Positions 32,819 to 44,904 of a stretch of DNA of 64,000 nt are shown piece after piece (position 1 is the stretch's first letter; the number at the start of each line of letters is the position of its first letter). A program made the translations under genes and the position numbers. The notes beneath the pieces are model-generated. The model made no database searches. It was not told the origin of the DNA and saw nothing but the letters and a program-made list of their open reading frames with translations. Origin of the DNA: Saccopteryx bilineata (taxonomy: Eukaryota > Chordata > Mammalia > Chiroptera > Emballonuridae); NCBI RefSeq assembly GCF_036850765.1, contig NC_089492.1, forward strand, positions 68,076,982 through 68,140,981, read 5' to 3'.

Positions 32819-34855
32819 GTCAACCTAAAATTTACAAGTGGGTTTTTTCTGTCACGAGGTTTTCATTCTTTATTTTGTTGGCTTTCCCCCTAAGCACTCA
32901 ATTCAGCACTGTGTTTCCATCACCTGCATGAGTACCTGTCCGTAAATAACATTGAGAAAACAAGCGAAAACAAAGACACTCTACAACATTAAGAAGCCAT
33001 TGGTTTTTCACTTTTTTTTTTTAACTACTTGGAAGTTTGGAATAGTTATTAAATGCTTGCTTTTCTTTTCTAGAATTCTGATTTTAGCAAAGATGGGATC
33101 CCAGGAGAACGTTAGTGGCTAAAACTCACACACTTTGGCAGAATATTAATCAAATCTTGGACCTTGTAGCTCTGAGATAAGGACACCCTTACCCTTAGAT
33201 GTGCTAACAGTTCATAAAGGCTAATAGTTCATGCAGAATAATAGTGCTCAGTATACTCCCCCATCTATACACAGCCACCTGTAAACGCTATGGCCTTCTG
33301 TAGTTCTCCTAAATGAAACAAGTAGCTACCAGTCATGTCTCAGTTGACACATGACCTTCAAAACACCATTCCAACTCCTTGGGTGATGAAGAAGATTCTT
33401 TTTTAGAAATAAATGAAAGTTACTAGAGGCCCAGGCTCTCCCTACAACCATCGCTATTCCTTTCATACAAACTGCTATTACCATTCTCATTTCCCTCCTC
33501 TGTAATGCTGACCTTGTTTCAGCTTTTGCGCTCATTAAAAGGCACTGAATACTGTTTTGAAATGAAATAAATTCAAAATAACAGCATTTGTGAGGTTAAC
33601 CTGAAAACTTTTGTGCGGATTTCTGAAGCTCTGTGGGAATAATGGTATTGAGCGCTGTAATTTCTGCCCTTGTTCCCCAGGAGGTGGACTGCATTTCCAG
33701 ATACAGTGAAAAGACTACCAACAGAGTAATAGTTACACCAATAACATACATAAATAGGACTGCTGGGAGTATAATATAGATTTTGGAGTTACTGCACAGG
33801 GGGACCAATAATCACAGTACTCCAGCTTTTAGTAAAAACCAGTTCCCAAGTACAAACAGTGTAAATTTAAATGTTTTATAATCAGTTTCTATGTATTAAG
33901 TAGTACCATTCAATGTGTTTGAAAATTCTTTCTGTAAAGTAATCATGTATCTAAATACTAAGAATTTTTAAAGCTATTTTAAAAAAGGAACTGAAATGAA
34001 AAACTATCATATATATCCTGCTGAAATAATAGCACAGCTACCAATAAAACATGGCCAAGCCATACCTTGATTTCAACATCTTAATCCCCAAAACTAACAT
34101 CTATGTGATTCAATATTCTCAACTATAAATGACAACTATAAATGACCAATATTTCTGGATCTAAAAATCTATGACTTTATGAGTTCCATGTGTTTTTTAT
34201 GGTTTCATTATGTGCAAAATGACATTAAACAGAAGTATATGCTATGAAGATGAACCCAGGATAGACTCCGCAGTGGAAGAAACACGCCTCTGCTCTCAGG
34301 AAGATTTCAAACGAAGGCCAGGAAGTGAGACAAATAACGTAAGAGTTTAATACTAATGTTATAACACAATGCAAAGTATGCCAGCTTATATACAAATGGG
34401 GGGTTGAGAGAACAATATCAACAATTTCATCAAATGTGAAATAAAAGCTTGCTGGCTTGGTCTGAAAAGTTAAATGAGGCTTAACCTTCTAAGCCGTAAA
34501 GCATGCATAGGATTTGGTAGGGCAGAAAGGCTATGGGTGCCAGCCAGCAGCAAGGATCAGTCAATACTGGCTGAAGTACAAGGCTAATGTTCATGGCAAT
34601 GAGGCTATAAAACACACTCACCGGACCATTGAAAGGTAGTATTTTAGAAAGCCTAATCTCAAAGGGGAGTGAGGGACATACTAGATCAAAGACCGAAAAA
34701 GAAAAATGGTACATAATCAAATAAGATAGAGAAATGCAGGCATTATTTAGATTTTCAAGTGAAAGAAAATCCAAATAAATGAGGCTAAAGGTGCTTATCT
34801 ATATCAATGAAATTTATCACTTCTTTATTTTTCTTATCAAAACAAATGAAGTATG
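32819..34855. other. Unique DNA with one membrane-like open frame
   Basis: Apart from the 33596-33808 frame I see no gene, transposon end or tandem array over 2 kb. The stretch is among the longest free of young repeats in the window. Confidence 0.4.
33596..33808 (-). other. Open frame with one hydrophobic segment, minus strand
   Basis: A 70-codon frame contains a hydrophobic run (YIILPAVLFMYVIGVTITLL, then VVFSLYLEM) long enough to cross a membrane, followed by a polar tail that ends KSAQKFSG. There is no ATG at its start. CTGTGCAG upstream and CAG|GTTAAC at the end could be splice sites. T-rich DNA readily encodes such runs by chance, so support is weak. Confidence 0.2.
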
Positions 34856-34863
34856 GTTTAGAC

Positions 34864-35070
34864 CAGGGGCTTTCAACCTTTTACACTTGGGGACTGGTGT
34901 AACAGAATTATTTCGGGGACCACTAAGGCAGAAATCACCCTACATAAGCAAAGTCAACTAAGACCACTGGGTCTATAATCTTCATACAACATCAGGGTGG
35001 TTCACTTTTTTCACGGACCAGCACAAAATTTCTGGTGGCCAGTCCATGAATTAGCAGTTGAGAAACACTG
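34864..35070. mobile_element. Non-autonomous hAT MITE (second family)
   Basis: The left end CAGGGGCTTTCAACCTTTTA and the right end, read inverted, CAGTGTTTCTCAACTGCTAA are similar. Flanks gtttagac (34856-34863) and gtttagat (35071-35078) are an 8-bp duplication with one mismatch. It is 207 bp and non-coding. Confidence 0.92.
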
Positions 35071-35078
35071 GTTTAGAT

Positions 35079-36297
35079 GATTTATTTTATTAAAACTTTT
35101 TCATGCATTTCTACAGTATCACATAACAAACTATGTTAAAAATCTCTTTTAATTTAGCAAAATTAGGACAATTGTTATTACTGGTCCTAAACCTGTCTCC
35201 AAAGGAAATGCTGCTTTACAGTTTCATTGATTCTGTTGGCTATAAAGGGGCAATTTTTGCACTAGAAGAAATCATTTATTGGTCTATGAAACTAATTCCT
35301 CCCCAAACTGGGCAATTTGCTCTGTCATGCCCTGCAGGAAAGTCCGGTTTGTGTGCCCCACAAATATGCCATGCAATAACCGAATTATCATGTCCGATAT
35401 AATGACTACACAACTAAATGTGTAAAAATCATAAAACATTTTTCAAAAATAACATCAAAGTCCCCAAAAAAGAAAAAGAAAAGGTTTATGATGGTCTTCA
35501 CTTTCCATTTCTGCCCCATATTTAACAGTACATGCCTAAATAATAAATCTCACTAACATTTTAAATACTTTGTCATTTTTATTATCAAAATGCAGATTTC
35601 ACTTGAAACTTAGTTCATTTGATACACTGATTTATTATGAAAAATTCCACACAAATTCAATTTTTGAAAGATATCCATTTAAAAAACTGCTTATTTTCTA
35701 AAACTGAGATACATGGATGTAAAGTGAACATCAGCCCAATTAATCTGTTTTCCAAAATTAGTGTTTTATATTTTCTTAAAGTTTGCTCTTTTTAGATGGT
35801 GCTGTAAAAACTGGTTTATACATAGTACTGAAATTACTCCCATCATAACAGATCAGGGAAATGTGATATACTGGAGGTTAGTTTTCAGAATAGTGAATAC
35901 CTGATGCTGAGTAGCATGGACCCAACCAATCAACAATGAGCTTCACTGCTTGCTCCCTAGAGGCAGGAGCCCGGGCTTAAAGCAGAAGGCATGCAATCTT
36001 TATCACCGTCCTTCAACTTGAATCCTGCTTCTGTCAGTTAGTTTGAGACACTGCCAGCCATTCCAAATGGTGGATGTATGTGTACTGGGGACAAACAGAG
36101 GCTTCTATAACCTACCTCCTAGGAATATTGTGAGGTTTAAATGAGACAATTTGAGTGAAGTTCTAGACACACAGAAGGACCTTTCTATCCCAGATCTATT
36201 ATACTTCTGTGCTATCCCTAAAAGGTAACACAAGAAGCAACAGTGTTAAAGGCAAATTGGTACATCATTCATCTTTTTCTCAGGATTATAAACTGAA
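35079..36297. other. AT-rich unique DNA with a MIR trace at about 36040-36185
   Basis: 'gaatattgtgaggtttaaat' is a MIR-like phrase. The rest has no recognisable gene or repeat. Confidence 0.4.
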
Positions 36298-36299
36298 TA

Positions 36300-36377
36300 C
36301 ACTACTCACAAAAATCAGGGGATATTTTCATCACTTTATATTCATTTTGAAATATCCCCTAATTTTTGTGAGCAGTA
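36300..36377. mobile_element. 78-bp palindromic mariner-type MITE, copy 1
   Basis: The two ends (cactactcacaaaaatcagg and, inverted, tactgctcacaaaaattagg) pair over about 30 bases, so nearly the whole element is an inverted repeat. TA flanks both ends. A second copy lies inverted at 52567-52643. Confidence 0.88.
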
Positions 36378-36538
36378 TATTTTAAAACATATACACAGAA
36401 AAAGTGAGAGTTATAAAGAAAAAATAAACAAATGAAGATATGTCAGAAAATTTCAGGCTTCATTTCATGGAATTCTCTAGAAACTATTTCCGACTTACAC
36501 AAGACAATTGTATCTTCAAGAGTAATTAACACCCACAG

Positions 36539-36795
36539 CCTGACCGGTGGTGGCGCATAGGATAGAGTGTCAATCTGGGATGCTGAAGTCCCAGGGTTGA
36601 AACCCCAAGCTTAAGTGCCGATTCATCAGCTTGAGCATGAGGTTACTGGCTCGGCTTAAGCCCTCCAGTCTTGCACATATAAGAAGCAATGAATGAACAA
36701 CTAAAAAGTGCTGCAACTGCAAGTTGATGCTTCTCATCTCTCTCCCTTCCTGTCTCTTTCTCAAAAAAATAAATAAATAAACAAAATAAACAACA
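36539..36795 (+). repeat. tRNA-derived SINE (GACCAGG type), diverged
   Basis: CCTGACCGGTGGTGGCGCA starts it. The middle is shortened, and it ends in a (AAAT)n tail. Confidence 0.82.
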
Positions 36796-37439
36796 TGAGT
36801 AACAACTACAACATAAAAACTTATTCTACTTTCATAAGTACCAATCCTGCTTCAAAAAAACTTTACTTTCTCATGATTTACGTTTGTTCATATGATGTCC
36901 ACACTGGATCTGTGGCAGCTAAAAAAGTAACTTAGGAAGTAGGAGAACTGGCATAATAACCCAGCCCACATGATTCCAAATGCCTTCATTTAATTATGAC
37001 TGTGGTTCTCAGCCACAATTGCTTCACCTGGACACATCCTAAGAGAATGTGTTTCATGTATAAGAAGAAAAAATCCTCTGAAAAAACATATCAAAACTTT
37101 CACAGGGAAAATATGGATTTAAGGTGAACCCATCTGCTTCTTCCCCTTGTATTGCTTATTCTGTGTTTCTTTCTGAGACAGAGTACTATAAAGGAAGGGG
37201 GATGAAAATGACAGAAGGGAACAGAAGCTAAATGAGAAGCTCATGATAGAAAGAAAATGAAGGATCAAAGTTAAGCAACTGGTGTGTGGATCAATTTTTT
37301 AAAATTCTAGTCTAGTGATTAAAATTTTTTTTTTAAATCTGAAAAAACTCACATGATCCTTATAGTGCTGGGTAACGATTTATGTACATTTAAATTATGT
37401 TACCTTAAAAATAAAAGCAAGCATAACAATGTAAATATA
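36796..37439. other. AT-rich unique DNA
   Basis: No gene or repeat is recognised. Confidence 0.35.
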
Positions 37440-37530
37440 CTTAAACTACTAAACCCTTAAAATGGTTCAGATCGTAAATTTTATGATGTTTTTACCACAA
37501 TAAATAAAAAAATATAAATAAAATAAAGAA
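37440..37530 (+). repeat. L1 extreme 3' end
   Basis: 'cccttaaaatggttcagatc' followed by 'tgtttttaccacaataaata' is the canonical end of older L1 elements, with an A-rich tail. Confidence 0.65.
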
Positions 37531-37689
37531 TTGCATAAAACAATGTAGGGTTCTTATGTACTTAAAATGGCAACATCAAATGTTTAAAGGTTCTTTTTGA
37601 AAACATATAGCTTGATTTTGTAGGGGAAAAAGTAAGGAATTTCACTTATAAAGATACTAAAAAAAAGTGTAAGTGATTCATAGAAATTC

Positions 37690-37960
37690 CTGATACAGTA
37701 AGTCCTCACCACTGTCAACAGGTTCTGAAACTTTTAAGCCAAAGAATGTATAACCAAACTAACTTTCCCACAAGCTGACTTCATCAAGAGTTAAATTTCT
37801 ATGGTGTCTCATCTACGTGAAGTTGAACAAATGACGTTATTAAAAAACCTACTGTATTCTGATAAAAGGAGAGATATTTTACTATCTTGTCTATCAATGA
37901 AAATGTTGATCCTGTGAGTACTAATCTGTAGAGTTGGGGTTTTTTGCTGCGTGTTTTTTA
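37690..37960. mobile_element. Old Tigger-like DNA transposon fragment
   Basis: 'acagtaagtcctcaccactg' then 'caggttctgaaacttttaag' and 'caagagttaaatttctatgg' resemble an ancient mammalian Tigger-group MITE end. No right end or TA duplication can be fixed. Confidence 0.45.
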
Positions 37961-38899
37961 ACCACATAAACACAAATATACTACACTTGGGGAAACACAT
38001 CAGTCCCAAAAGGACAAAAAAATACTGCAGCTTTTAAAATATATCGGTTTCCTCAAAACCCTGAAAAGGAAATTCCCTATCACCTCTGGCCAACATCACA
38101 GGACCTCTCAAGAGAGGTATTCAAAAAACTGTTAGCTTTTTCAAATTCATTATTAGATTATAATAAAATAGATTCCTTTAATGTTAAATTAACAAATAAA
38201 ACCTATTAAATTGAAATATAATCAATTTTCACAAATGTATACATGAATTTTTTTAACCCTAAGTTATCAAAAAACAACTTTTACTAGGTTAAAAATTACG
38301 TTAACTGAATTCCATTAGGAAAAGTGGAAATATTAGTGAGCTAGATTACTGAGTTAATGAAGAAGGAAAATAAAACAAGGGGAAAAAAAGACATAAGGGG
38401 TCCATTCATTTCGAAACCCTACAGATTAAAAAAATTCCAAGCAGAATTTAAAACAGTATTTCTGGAAACCAGATTCTGTTCTAAAACTCTACAGAAGCTC
38501 AAAAGTCATCTACCCCAACAAAAAGCACCACAATTCTCTCAGTTACTGGAAAAGGAATACTATATTTAATACAGAAGTTAGAATTCAGTATTTTGACATG
38601 TTCAGAAGTGCCGAGATTAGTTAGGGGTTGCACAGAACCGAGAGCACGCAGCCCAACGGCAGAGGAGCGACTCACCAGTAGGAACCACCCCCAATCCTCC
38701 TCCTCTTTTCAGAAGTGTCACAAATGCCCATTACTGTATCAGCCTGGACTCTGGACCCCATGTGTGGGAGGGATGGGAAGGGAGGGAACAGAATTCACTC
38801 TTCTCATAGGTAGTACTACCTTCATCATTTTAAAAAGTGTCCAAAAGCATGGTTATATCAATGCTTATATTTTATAAAATATACACTATGTACAAGTGT
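37961..38899. other. AT-rich unique DNA
   Basis: No gene or transposon is recognised. The frame at 38593-38877 has no family-like motifs. Confidence 0.35.
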
Positions 38900-41045
38900 G
38901 TACACAACAAATGTGCATTACTACAGCAATACATAGAACATTTCCATAATTTCAGAAAGTTCCTTCAGTCTATACCCTACCCCACCCCACCCACCATGTC
39001 ACTCACCTGTCTGATTTCTATCACTGTATATAGCTTAGGTTTTCCTGTTCTAAAGCTTCATATAAATGAAAACATACAGTATGTGTATGGCTTCTTTTGT
39101 TCTGCATAACATTTTTGGGATCCACCTATATAGTTATGTTTATCACTAGTTTGTCCTTTTTTATTGCTGAATAGTATCCCACTATGTGACTATTACAATT
39201 TACTCTGTTGATAAACCCTTGGGTTTTTCCTAGTTTGGGGCTGTTGGAATAAAGCCACTATGCACATTCATATATAAGTTGTCTTATGGACATGTGCTTA
39301 CATTCTTTTTACCTAAATGGTTAGTAATATGGTAAATATATGTTAAACTTCGCAAAAGACTTTCTAGGAAACTGCTTATTTGTTTTCCAAAGTGGAAGTA
39401 CAGTTGACGCTCACACCTGTACAAGGAGGTCTGGTTTGCTTCACATTCTCCCCAGTACTTGGTATTGTTAGTTGTTGTTGTTGAAATTTAGCTATTCTAT
39501 TTCATTGTGGTTTTAATTTGCATTTCCCTGATGGTTAATGATATTGAGCATCTTTCCGTGTGCATACCTATTTTTTCTGAAGAATCAAAGTCTTTCGAAC
39601 ATTTGAAAAATATGGTTGATTTATGTTGTAGTAATATAATGTTATAGTAATTAAATATATAGAAGTATGAAAAATATGGAAGATATATAAAAGTAATTAA
39701 GATATTAAAATTAAGGAAATTAAAGTTATGCCATCTGGATTGGAATTAATATAGTGTGTGCAGATGTGATAAACAGATAACAGCAGGGCCCGTTAGTGTG
39801 TGTGTGAAGTTATACATAGATAAGAAGTGGCTTGATGTCATAACTCTGTAAGTTAACATAAACAAGAAGCTTCCCTAGGAACATCTTAAAAGTGGCTTGA
39901 TGTGACATTTCAGGAGATTAACATAAAAAGGGCTCCCTGCCAGGAACTCCCAAAAAGGTGGTTTGAGGTGTTAATCCTACAGACTGACACCTGTTAGAAG
40001 ATGGACTGAGATGATAATCTTGTAGAATGACACCTGTTAGAAGGTGATGGCCAGAAAAGGTACTAAAGTCGAGGGGCCCCCTGCTGTGGTAGTCGCCCAG
40101 ATTCCAATGTGAACATAGATCACGCTGCTCTGAGCTCTGACCAAAGACAGCTGAGAGGAGTACACAAATGGAGCCCCCTTACGCTGTACCCAGGCACGCC
40201 TAAAGGATTTATGAGTAATAACTTGCCTGTGTAATTCTTGCAACTAACTTTGTGTGTCAGTCTCGTGCTTTTCCTCTGGTGGCAGTTAGTGTCAGCACTG
40301 ATAAGTAGAATCCTCACAGCCACCTCAAGAGTAGTCTCAAAGAGGCTGCCAGCCCTGCTGATAAGCAACAGGAGTGTCCCACTGCACAGGGAAGTTGAGT
40401 TAGATACACCTGATCGAAGTAGAGCATGGGCTCTACTGGGACAACTTATTATAGCACTTTTAAGTTATAACTTAAGAGCTCCTTCCATATTCTAGATACA
40501 AGATTTCTGTACTGTGAATATTTTCTCCCAGTCTTGTGGCTTGCTTTTTCATTTTAACAGTTTCTTTAGAAGAGCAGATGACTCTGATTTTGATGAAGTC
40601 CAATTTATCAATGTTTTTCTTTTACAAGATTGTGTTTTGTGTTCTAAGAAATACTAGCTTATCCCAAAGTTGGTATGATTTTATCCTGTTTTCTTCTCAA
40701 GCTTTTATAGTTTTAGCTTTTATATTTAGGTCTATGAGCCATTTCAAATGCATTTTATGAGGAAAAAGTCTAGAGGACAAAGTTTGCTTTTCCCCCATAC
40801 CAATATCCAGTTGTTTTAACACCACTTGTTAATCAAAAGGCAACTGACCATATATGTATGGGTATACTTGCCAGTTCCATTCTGTTCCACTGATCTACAG
40901 TCTATCATTATGACAATAATGCACTATCTTGATTCTTGAAGCTTTATAATAAACCTTGTTCTCCATTTTCAAAATAAATCCTGGCTCTCCCAGATCTCTG
41001 CATTTACACATGAATTTTAGCACCAGCTTGTCAATTTATATAACT
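38900..41045 (-). repeat. L1 3' region, antisense, split by an LTR-like insert
   Basis: Antisense L1 is seen at 38940-39620 ('tttctatcactgtatatagc', 'attgtggttttaatttgcat'). It resumes at about 40475 with 'gagctccttccatattctag' and continues to 41045 ('tttgatgaagtccaatttat', 'tctgttccactgatctacag'). Joining the two parts gives a continuous L1, so the 0.85 kb between is an insertion. Confidence 0.8.
39625..40470. mobile_element. LTR-like insertion within L1
   Basis: The insert interrupts L1. It has three imperfect copies of a unit around agtggcttgatgt (about 39827, 39891 and 39956) and two of gacacctgttagaag (about 39986 and 40029), as seen in U3 regions of LTRs. A GC-richer second half contains 'ctttgtgtgtcagtctcgtg'. 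No coding region and no clear TG...CA ends or duplication were found. A solo LTR is my best reading; an unknown DNA element is possible. Confidence 0.45.
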
Positions 41046-41293
41046 TTTTTTCTCACTGCTGAGTCAAAAGAAAAGGAGCTAGGCAAATAGTATTAAAAAT
41101 ATAAACCTATTTTAGTTCAATCAAATCTATAAATAAAGGCACTTGCAAAAAAGAAACTGAATGAAGAAACATACTGTAAAAGAATTCTCTCTAGAGGGTG
41201 AGATTACAAAAGTTTGATTTTCTTTTTTGCTGATCTTTATTTTCCTAAATTCACAATTTTATAAGGAAAAAGATATATATAAAAACAGCCTAG

Positions 41294-41645
41294 CCTGACC
41301 ACGCAGTGACGCAATGGAAGGAGCGTCAGTCTGGGACACTGAGGACCCAGGTTCAAAACTCTGAGGTTGCTGGCTCGAGCGTGGGCTCATCCAGCTTGAG
41401 TGCAGGGTTGCCAGCTTGAGCATGGGATCATAGACATGACTCCATGGTCACTAGCTTGAGCCCAAGGTTAGTGGCTTGAACAAGGGGTCACTGGTTTGGC
41501 TGGAGCCCCTTGGTCAAGGTACATATGAGAAAGCAATCAATGAACAACTAAGGTGCCACAATGAAGACTTGATGCTTCTCATCTCTCTCCCTTCCTGTCT
41601 GTCTGTCCCTCTCTCGCACGAGCGCTAAAAAAAAAACAAAAAAAC
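41294..41645 (+). repeat. tRNA-derived SINE (GACCAGG type), long middle
   Basis: CCTGACCACGCAGTGACGC starts it. The middle has extra 'gcttgagc' units compared with other copies. Flanks aaacagcctag and accatagcctat resemble a duplication. Confidence 0.85.
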
Positions 41646-42205
41646 AACCATAGCCTATAAATAAATAGGAAGAAAGAGAACTAATGTTCACTCATCCTGT
41701 TTCTCCATCCTTAATCTCACATATTATCTGTAAATGCAAAAAAAGGTATGTACTAATAAATCACAAACTATTAACTCTTCTCAGGAGTCAGGACAGTTGC
41801 AAGAAAAATGAAGAAAGACTTTCAATATTTACTTTATATATTTCTCTAATGAGTGATTGTTTTGTTACAATGACCATATTTAAGAAAAATTAAAATATTC
41901 ATCAATAACAAAATATTTGTATGTATGATATTAGCTAAACTGAAGCACTGATGAAAAGATCGTCATAGAGGAAGGCTACCCTACCCCTATGTTTGCCATT
42001 TAAATTTTGAGTTAAAAAAACACTTTGCTTGGCTAGGTGAAGACAGCTGCTTCAGAAAATCTGCAACCAATTCATCATGTGTCCCTGGGAATCAGCAGCA
42101 ACCAGAATACACTATTGCAATAACCCACAAAAATAGCTAGAAATTAAAACTGTAGGCAAAATAAGGAAATTCAGAAGATAATTCAAAGTGTGCAACAGTA
42201 CTGTT
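41646..42205. other. AT-rich unique DNA
   Basis: No gene or repeat is recognised. Confidence 0.35.
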
Positions 42206-42218
42206 AAATACAAACAAT

Positions 42219-42616
42219 AGCCCTGGCCGGTTGGCTCAGCGGTAGAGCGTCGGCCTAGCGTGCGGAGGACCCGGGTTCGATTCCCGGCCAGGGCACACAG
42301 GAGAAGCGCCCATTTGCTTCTCCACCCCTCCGCCGCGCTTTCCTCTCTGTCTCTCTAGTCCCCTCCCGCAGCCAAGGCTCCATTGGAGCAAAGATGGCCC
42401 GGGTGCTGGGGATGGCTCTGTGGCCTCTGCCCCAGGCGCTGGAGTGGCTCTGGTCGCAACATGGCAACGCCCAGGATGGGCAGAGCATCGCCCCCTGGTG
42501 GGCAGAGCTTCGCCCCTGGTGGGCGTGCCAGGTGGATCCCGGTCGGGCGCATGCGGGAGTCTGTCTGACTGTCCCTCCCTGTTTCCAGCTTCAGAAAAAT
42601 GAAAAGAAAAAAAAAA
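42219..42616 (+). repeat. Long tRNA-derived SINE (GGCCGG type), young copy
   Basis: AGCCCTGGCCGGTTGGCTCA starts it, the B box is GGTTCGATTCC and the tail is poly(A). The perfect duplication aaatacaaacaat lies at 42206-42218 and 42617-42629. It shares internal tandem duplications and cctccgccgcg with the copy at 8728, so the two belong to one subfamily. Confidence 0.95.
42490..42501 (-). promoter_or_regulatory. CTCF-like core motif inside a SINE
   Basis: The minus strand reads CCACCAGGGGGC. The duplicated second motif at about 42512-42522 has lost one base (CCACCAGGGGC). Confidence 0.5.
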
Positions 42617-42629
42617 AAATACAAACAAT

Positions 42630-42962
42630 GTCCTAGACAATTATGCCACAACCTGGTGTTCAGCCCACATCTGGTGGGAGTGCTGATTCAAAATTAGGGA
42701 CTTCAGAACATCACGGTGAACCTGAGTCTTACACTCAGGGCAGTCAACTTGCTTAGGTGTCAAACTACCTGAAGTTACAGTTCTTTCTTAGGAACTCTGC
42801 CCTTATAGAACATCATGAAATGTCAATATATCTAATTCTACCCTATGAACAAGAAATATTTCATTAGCAGAAAAGACAGCATTACACACATGAAACACAG
42901 AATCTTGTATGTTCGTGAAAGAGGCAGCGTTGGTAAATGAGATTCAGCAGGAGATTTCCTAC
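42630..42962. other. Unique DNA
   Basis: No gene or repeat is recognised. Confidence 0.35.
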
Positions 42963-42964
42963 TA

Positions 42965-43757
42965 CCCTGTTTCCCGAAAATAAGACCTAGTGCTATTTTT
43001 TTCAAGCTTAGAAATATAAGGCCTCCCCTAAAAATAAGACCTAGTGTGTCTTTAGGAGCAAAAATTAATATAACACTGTCTTATTTTCGGGGAAACAGGG
43101 TAGATTGTTGTACATGGAAATAGAGCCACAAGAAATTCTCTTGTGTGTGTGTGCGCGTATGTGTGTGCTTTTCCAAAGTGAGAAATGGGGGGGGGGCAGA
43201 CAGGCAGACTCCCACATGTGCACGACCAGGACCCACCCGGCATGTCCACTAGGGGCGATGCTCTGCCCATCTGGGGCATTGCTCCTTTGCAACCGGAGCC
43301 ATTCTAGCACCTGAGGCGGAGGCCATGGAGCCATCCTCAGCACCTGGGGCCAACTTTGCTCTGATGGAGCCTTGGCTGCAGGAAGGGAAGAGAGAGATAG
43401 AGAGAAAGGAGAGGAGGAAAAAGGGTGGAAAAGCAGATAGGTGCTTCTCCTGTGTTCCCTGGCTGGGAATCGAACCCGGACTTCCACACACCGGGCCCAC
43501 AACACTGCTGCTGAGCCAGCCAGCCAGGGCCAAGTCACAAGAAATTCTTGATGGAATTCAGAGTTCAGCTGGTTATGCTACTTGTGATGACATGACTACA
43601 GTATATTAATAAATGTTGATTTTTTTGTTCAACAATAAATGTGAATTCTTGTTCATGGAAAAATAAGACATCCCCTGAAAAGAAGACCTAGTGCATCTTT
43701 AGGAGCAAAAATATATACAATTAATATAATACACTGTCTTATTTTCGGGGAAACACA
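42965..43757. mobile_element. Tc1/mariner- or Tigger-like element, split by a SINE
   Basis: The left end CCCTGTTTCCCGAAAATAAG is flanked by TA. An inner inverted end (cttattttcggggaaacagg) at 43081-43100 is also followed by TA, so 42965-43100 may be a complete 136-bp MITE. A related pair of motifs (aaataagacatcccctgaaa, then cttattttcggggaaacac) ends at about 43757. Between lie a mariner-like spacer and a SINE at 43140-43535. Whether this is one large element or two adjacent ones is open. Confidence 0.75.
43140..43535 (-). repeat. Long tRNA-derived SINE (GGCCAG type), reverse
   Basis: Read on the minus strand it begins GGCCCTGGCTGGCTGGCTCA. The tail side is a TG/CG-alternating run (43141-43170). 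The perfect duplication cacaagaaattct lies at 43127-43139 and 43536-43548. It sits inside the mariner-like element, so it is younger. Confidence 0.93.
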
Positions 43758-43880
43758 GCAGTATCCATTTCCTCTTTCACTTCCACTTTATCAAGTAATA
43801 AGACTCACCAAAAACATAAGGAAAAATTATGGAAAAAGAAACTTAAAACTGAGAAGATGTTATCCATTACCTTTTTAAAA

Positions 43881-44056
43881 TATTATTATTATTGATTTTA
43901 GAGAGACAGAGAGAGAGAGAGAGAAGCATTCATATGTTGTTCCACGGAGTTGTGCATTCACTGGTCACTTCTCATGTGTGCCCTGACTGGGGTATGGAAC
44001 TGCAACCTTGATGTTTGGGAAGGATGTTCAAACCGAATGAACTAACTGGCCAGGAC
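43881..44056 (-). repeat. Old tRNA-derived SINE, reverse
   Basis: Read on the minus strand it has a CCTGGCCAG-like head, 'ccccagtcagggcacacatg' and an (AG)n/(CT)n section. It is diverged, without a clear duplication. Confidence 0.65.
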
Positions 44057-44659
44057 CCTTCCATTCAATGTGAGCAATGATATATCTCACTCTATGGGCA
44101 CACTGTCTGAGAGCCACAATTCCAAAACATACAATAGTGAAGAGAGCAAGAAAGCAGAAACAGGCAGAGAAAGTGTTTCCAAATACAGAAAGCGGTGACT
44201 TTTACAATACTCACCAGAAGGCATACCACTACTTCCTGTTTTCAAAAGCATCCTCAAACTTAAATAGGCTATTAGTCTCCGTTAGGGTGTGTAACTGATA
44301 TTATCATATATTTCTAACTTTTCTGAGCAGAACCTACGAGTAAAAATACATTGTGCACAGTGACCAGGCCGTACATAACACATAGGAGCACACACATGTA
44401 TGTGCAGTGGGCCTACACTGACTGTACTTGCCTATATGTTGTGCAGCGCACCCTGAAATTTTCTATTCTGTAGTTCTGTCTTTCAGGGGTTATAACTTAC
44501 TAAAGTGACAATCCACTATGGACATGACCTACAGTTTGAAAAATCCTATTATAGAAGTGAGGAGGACATGAATAGATGCAACATCTTTGAATTAGTTTAG
44601 ATTACGAAACAAGTACAAATGCAACATTATTTTAAAGGTCTACGGTTGGATGGTTTACT
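44057..44659. other. Unique DNA
   Basis: No gene or repeat is recognised. Confidence 0.35.
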
Positions 44660-44785
44660 TTACACTAACTTCATAAAAAATGAAAGTATATGATAAAGTA
44701 AATAATCACTATGCTATATACCTGAAACTAATTCAAAATAATATTGAATGTAAACTGTAATTGGAAAATAAGAAATTTTAAAAAC
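44660..44785 (+). repeat. L1 extreme 3' end
   Basis: 'ctatatacctgaaactaatt' then 'gaatgtaaactgtaattgga' match the end of mammalian L1 elements. Confidence 0.6.
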
Positions 44786-44904
44786 AGACCAATGAAACTC
44801 AATTTTCACAGATGAAGGCAAAATTTACTCACCTTAGCCCAAGGTAGCAGTGTTACAGATAACTACAACACTTATTTAATACTATTTCCTATCAAAATCT
44901 TAAG

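Noticed and set aside
43065..43538. 157-codon minus-strand frame
   Set aside because: It is SINE body plus the flanking mariner-like element; it is the same frame found in other copies.
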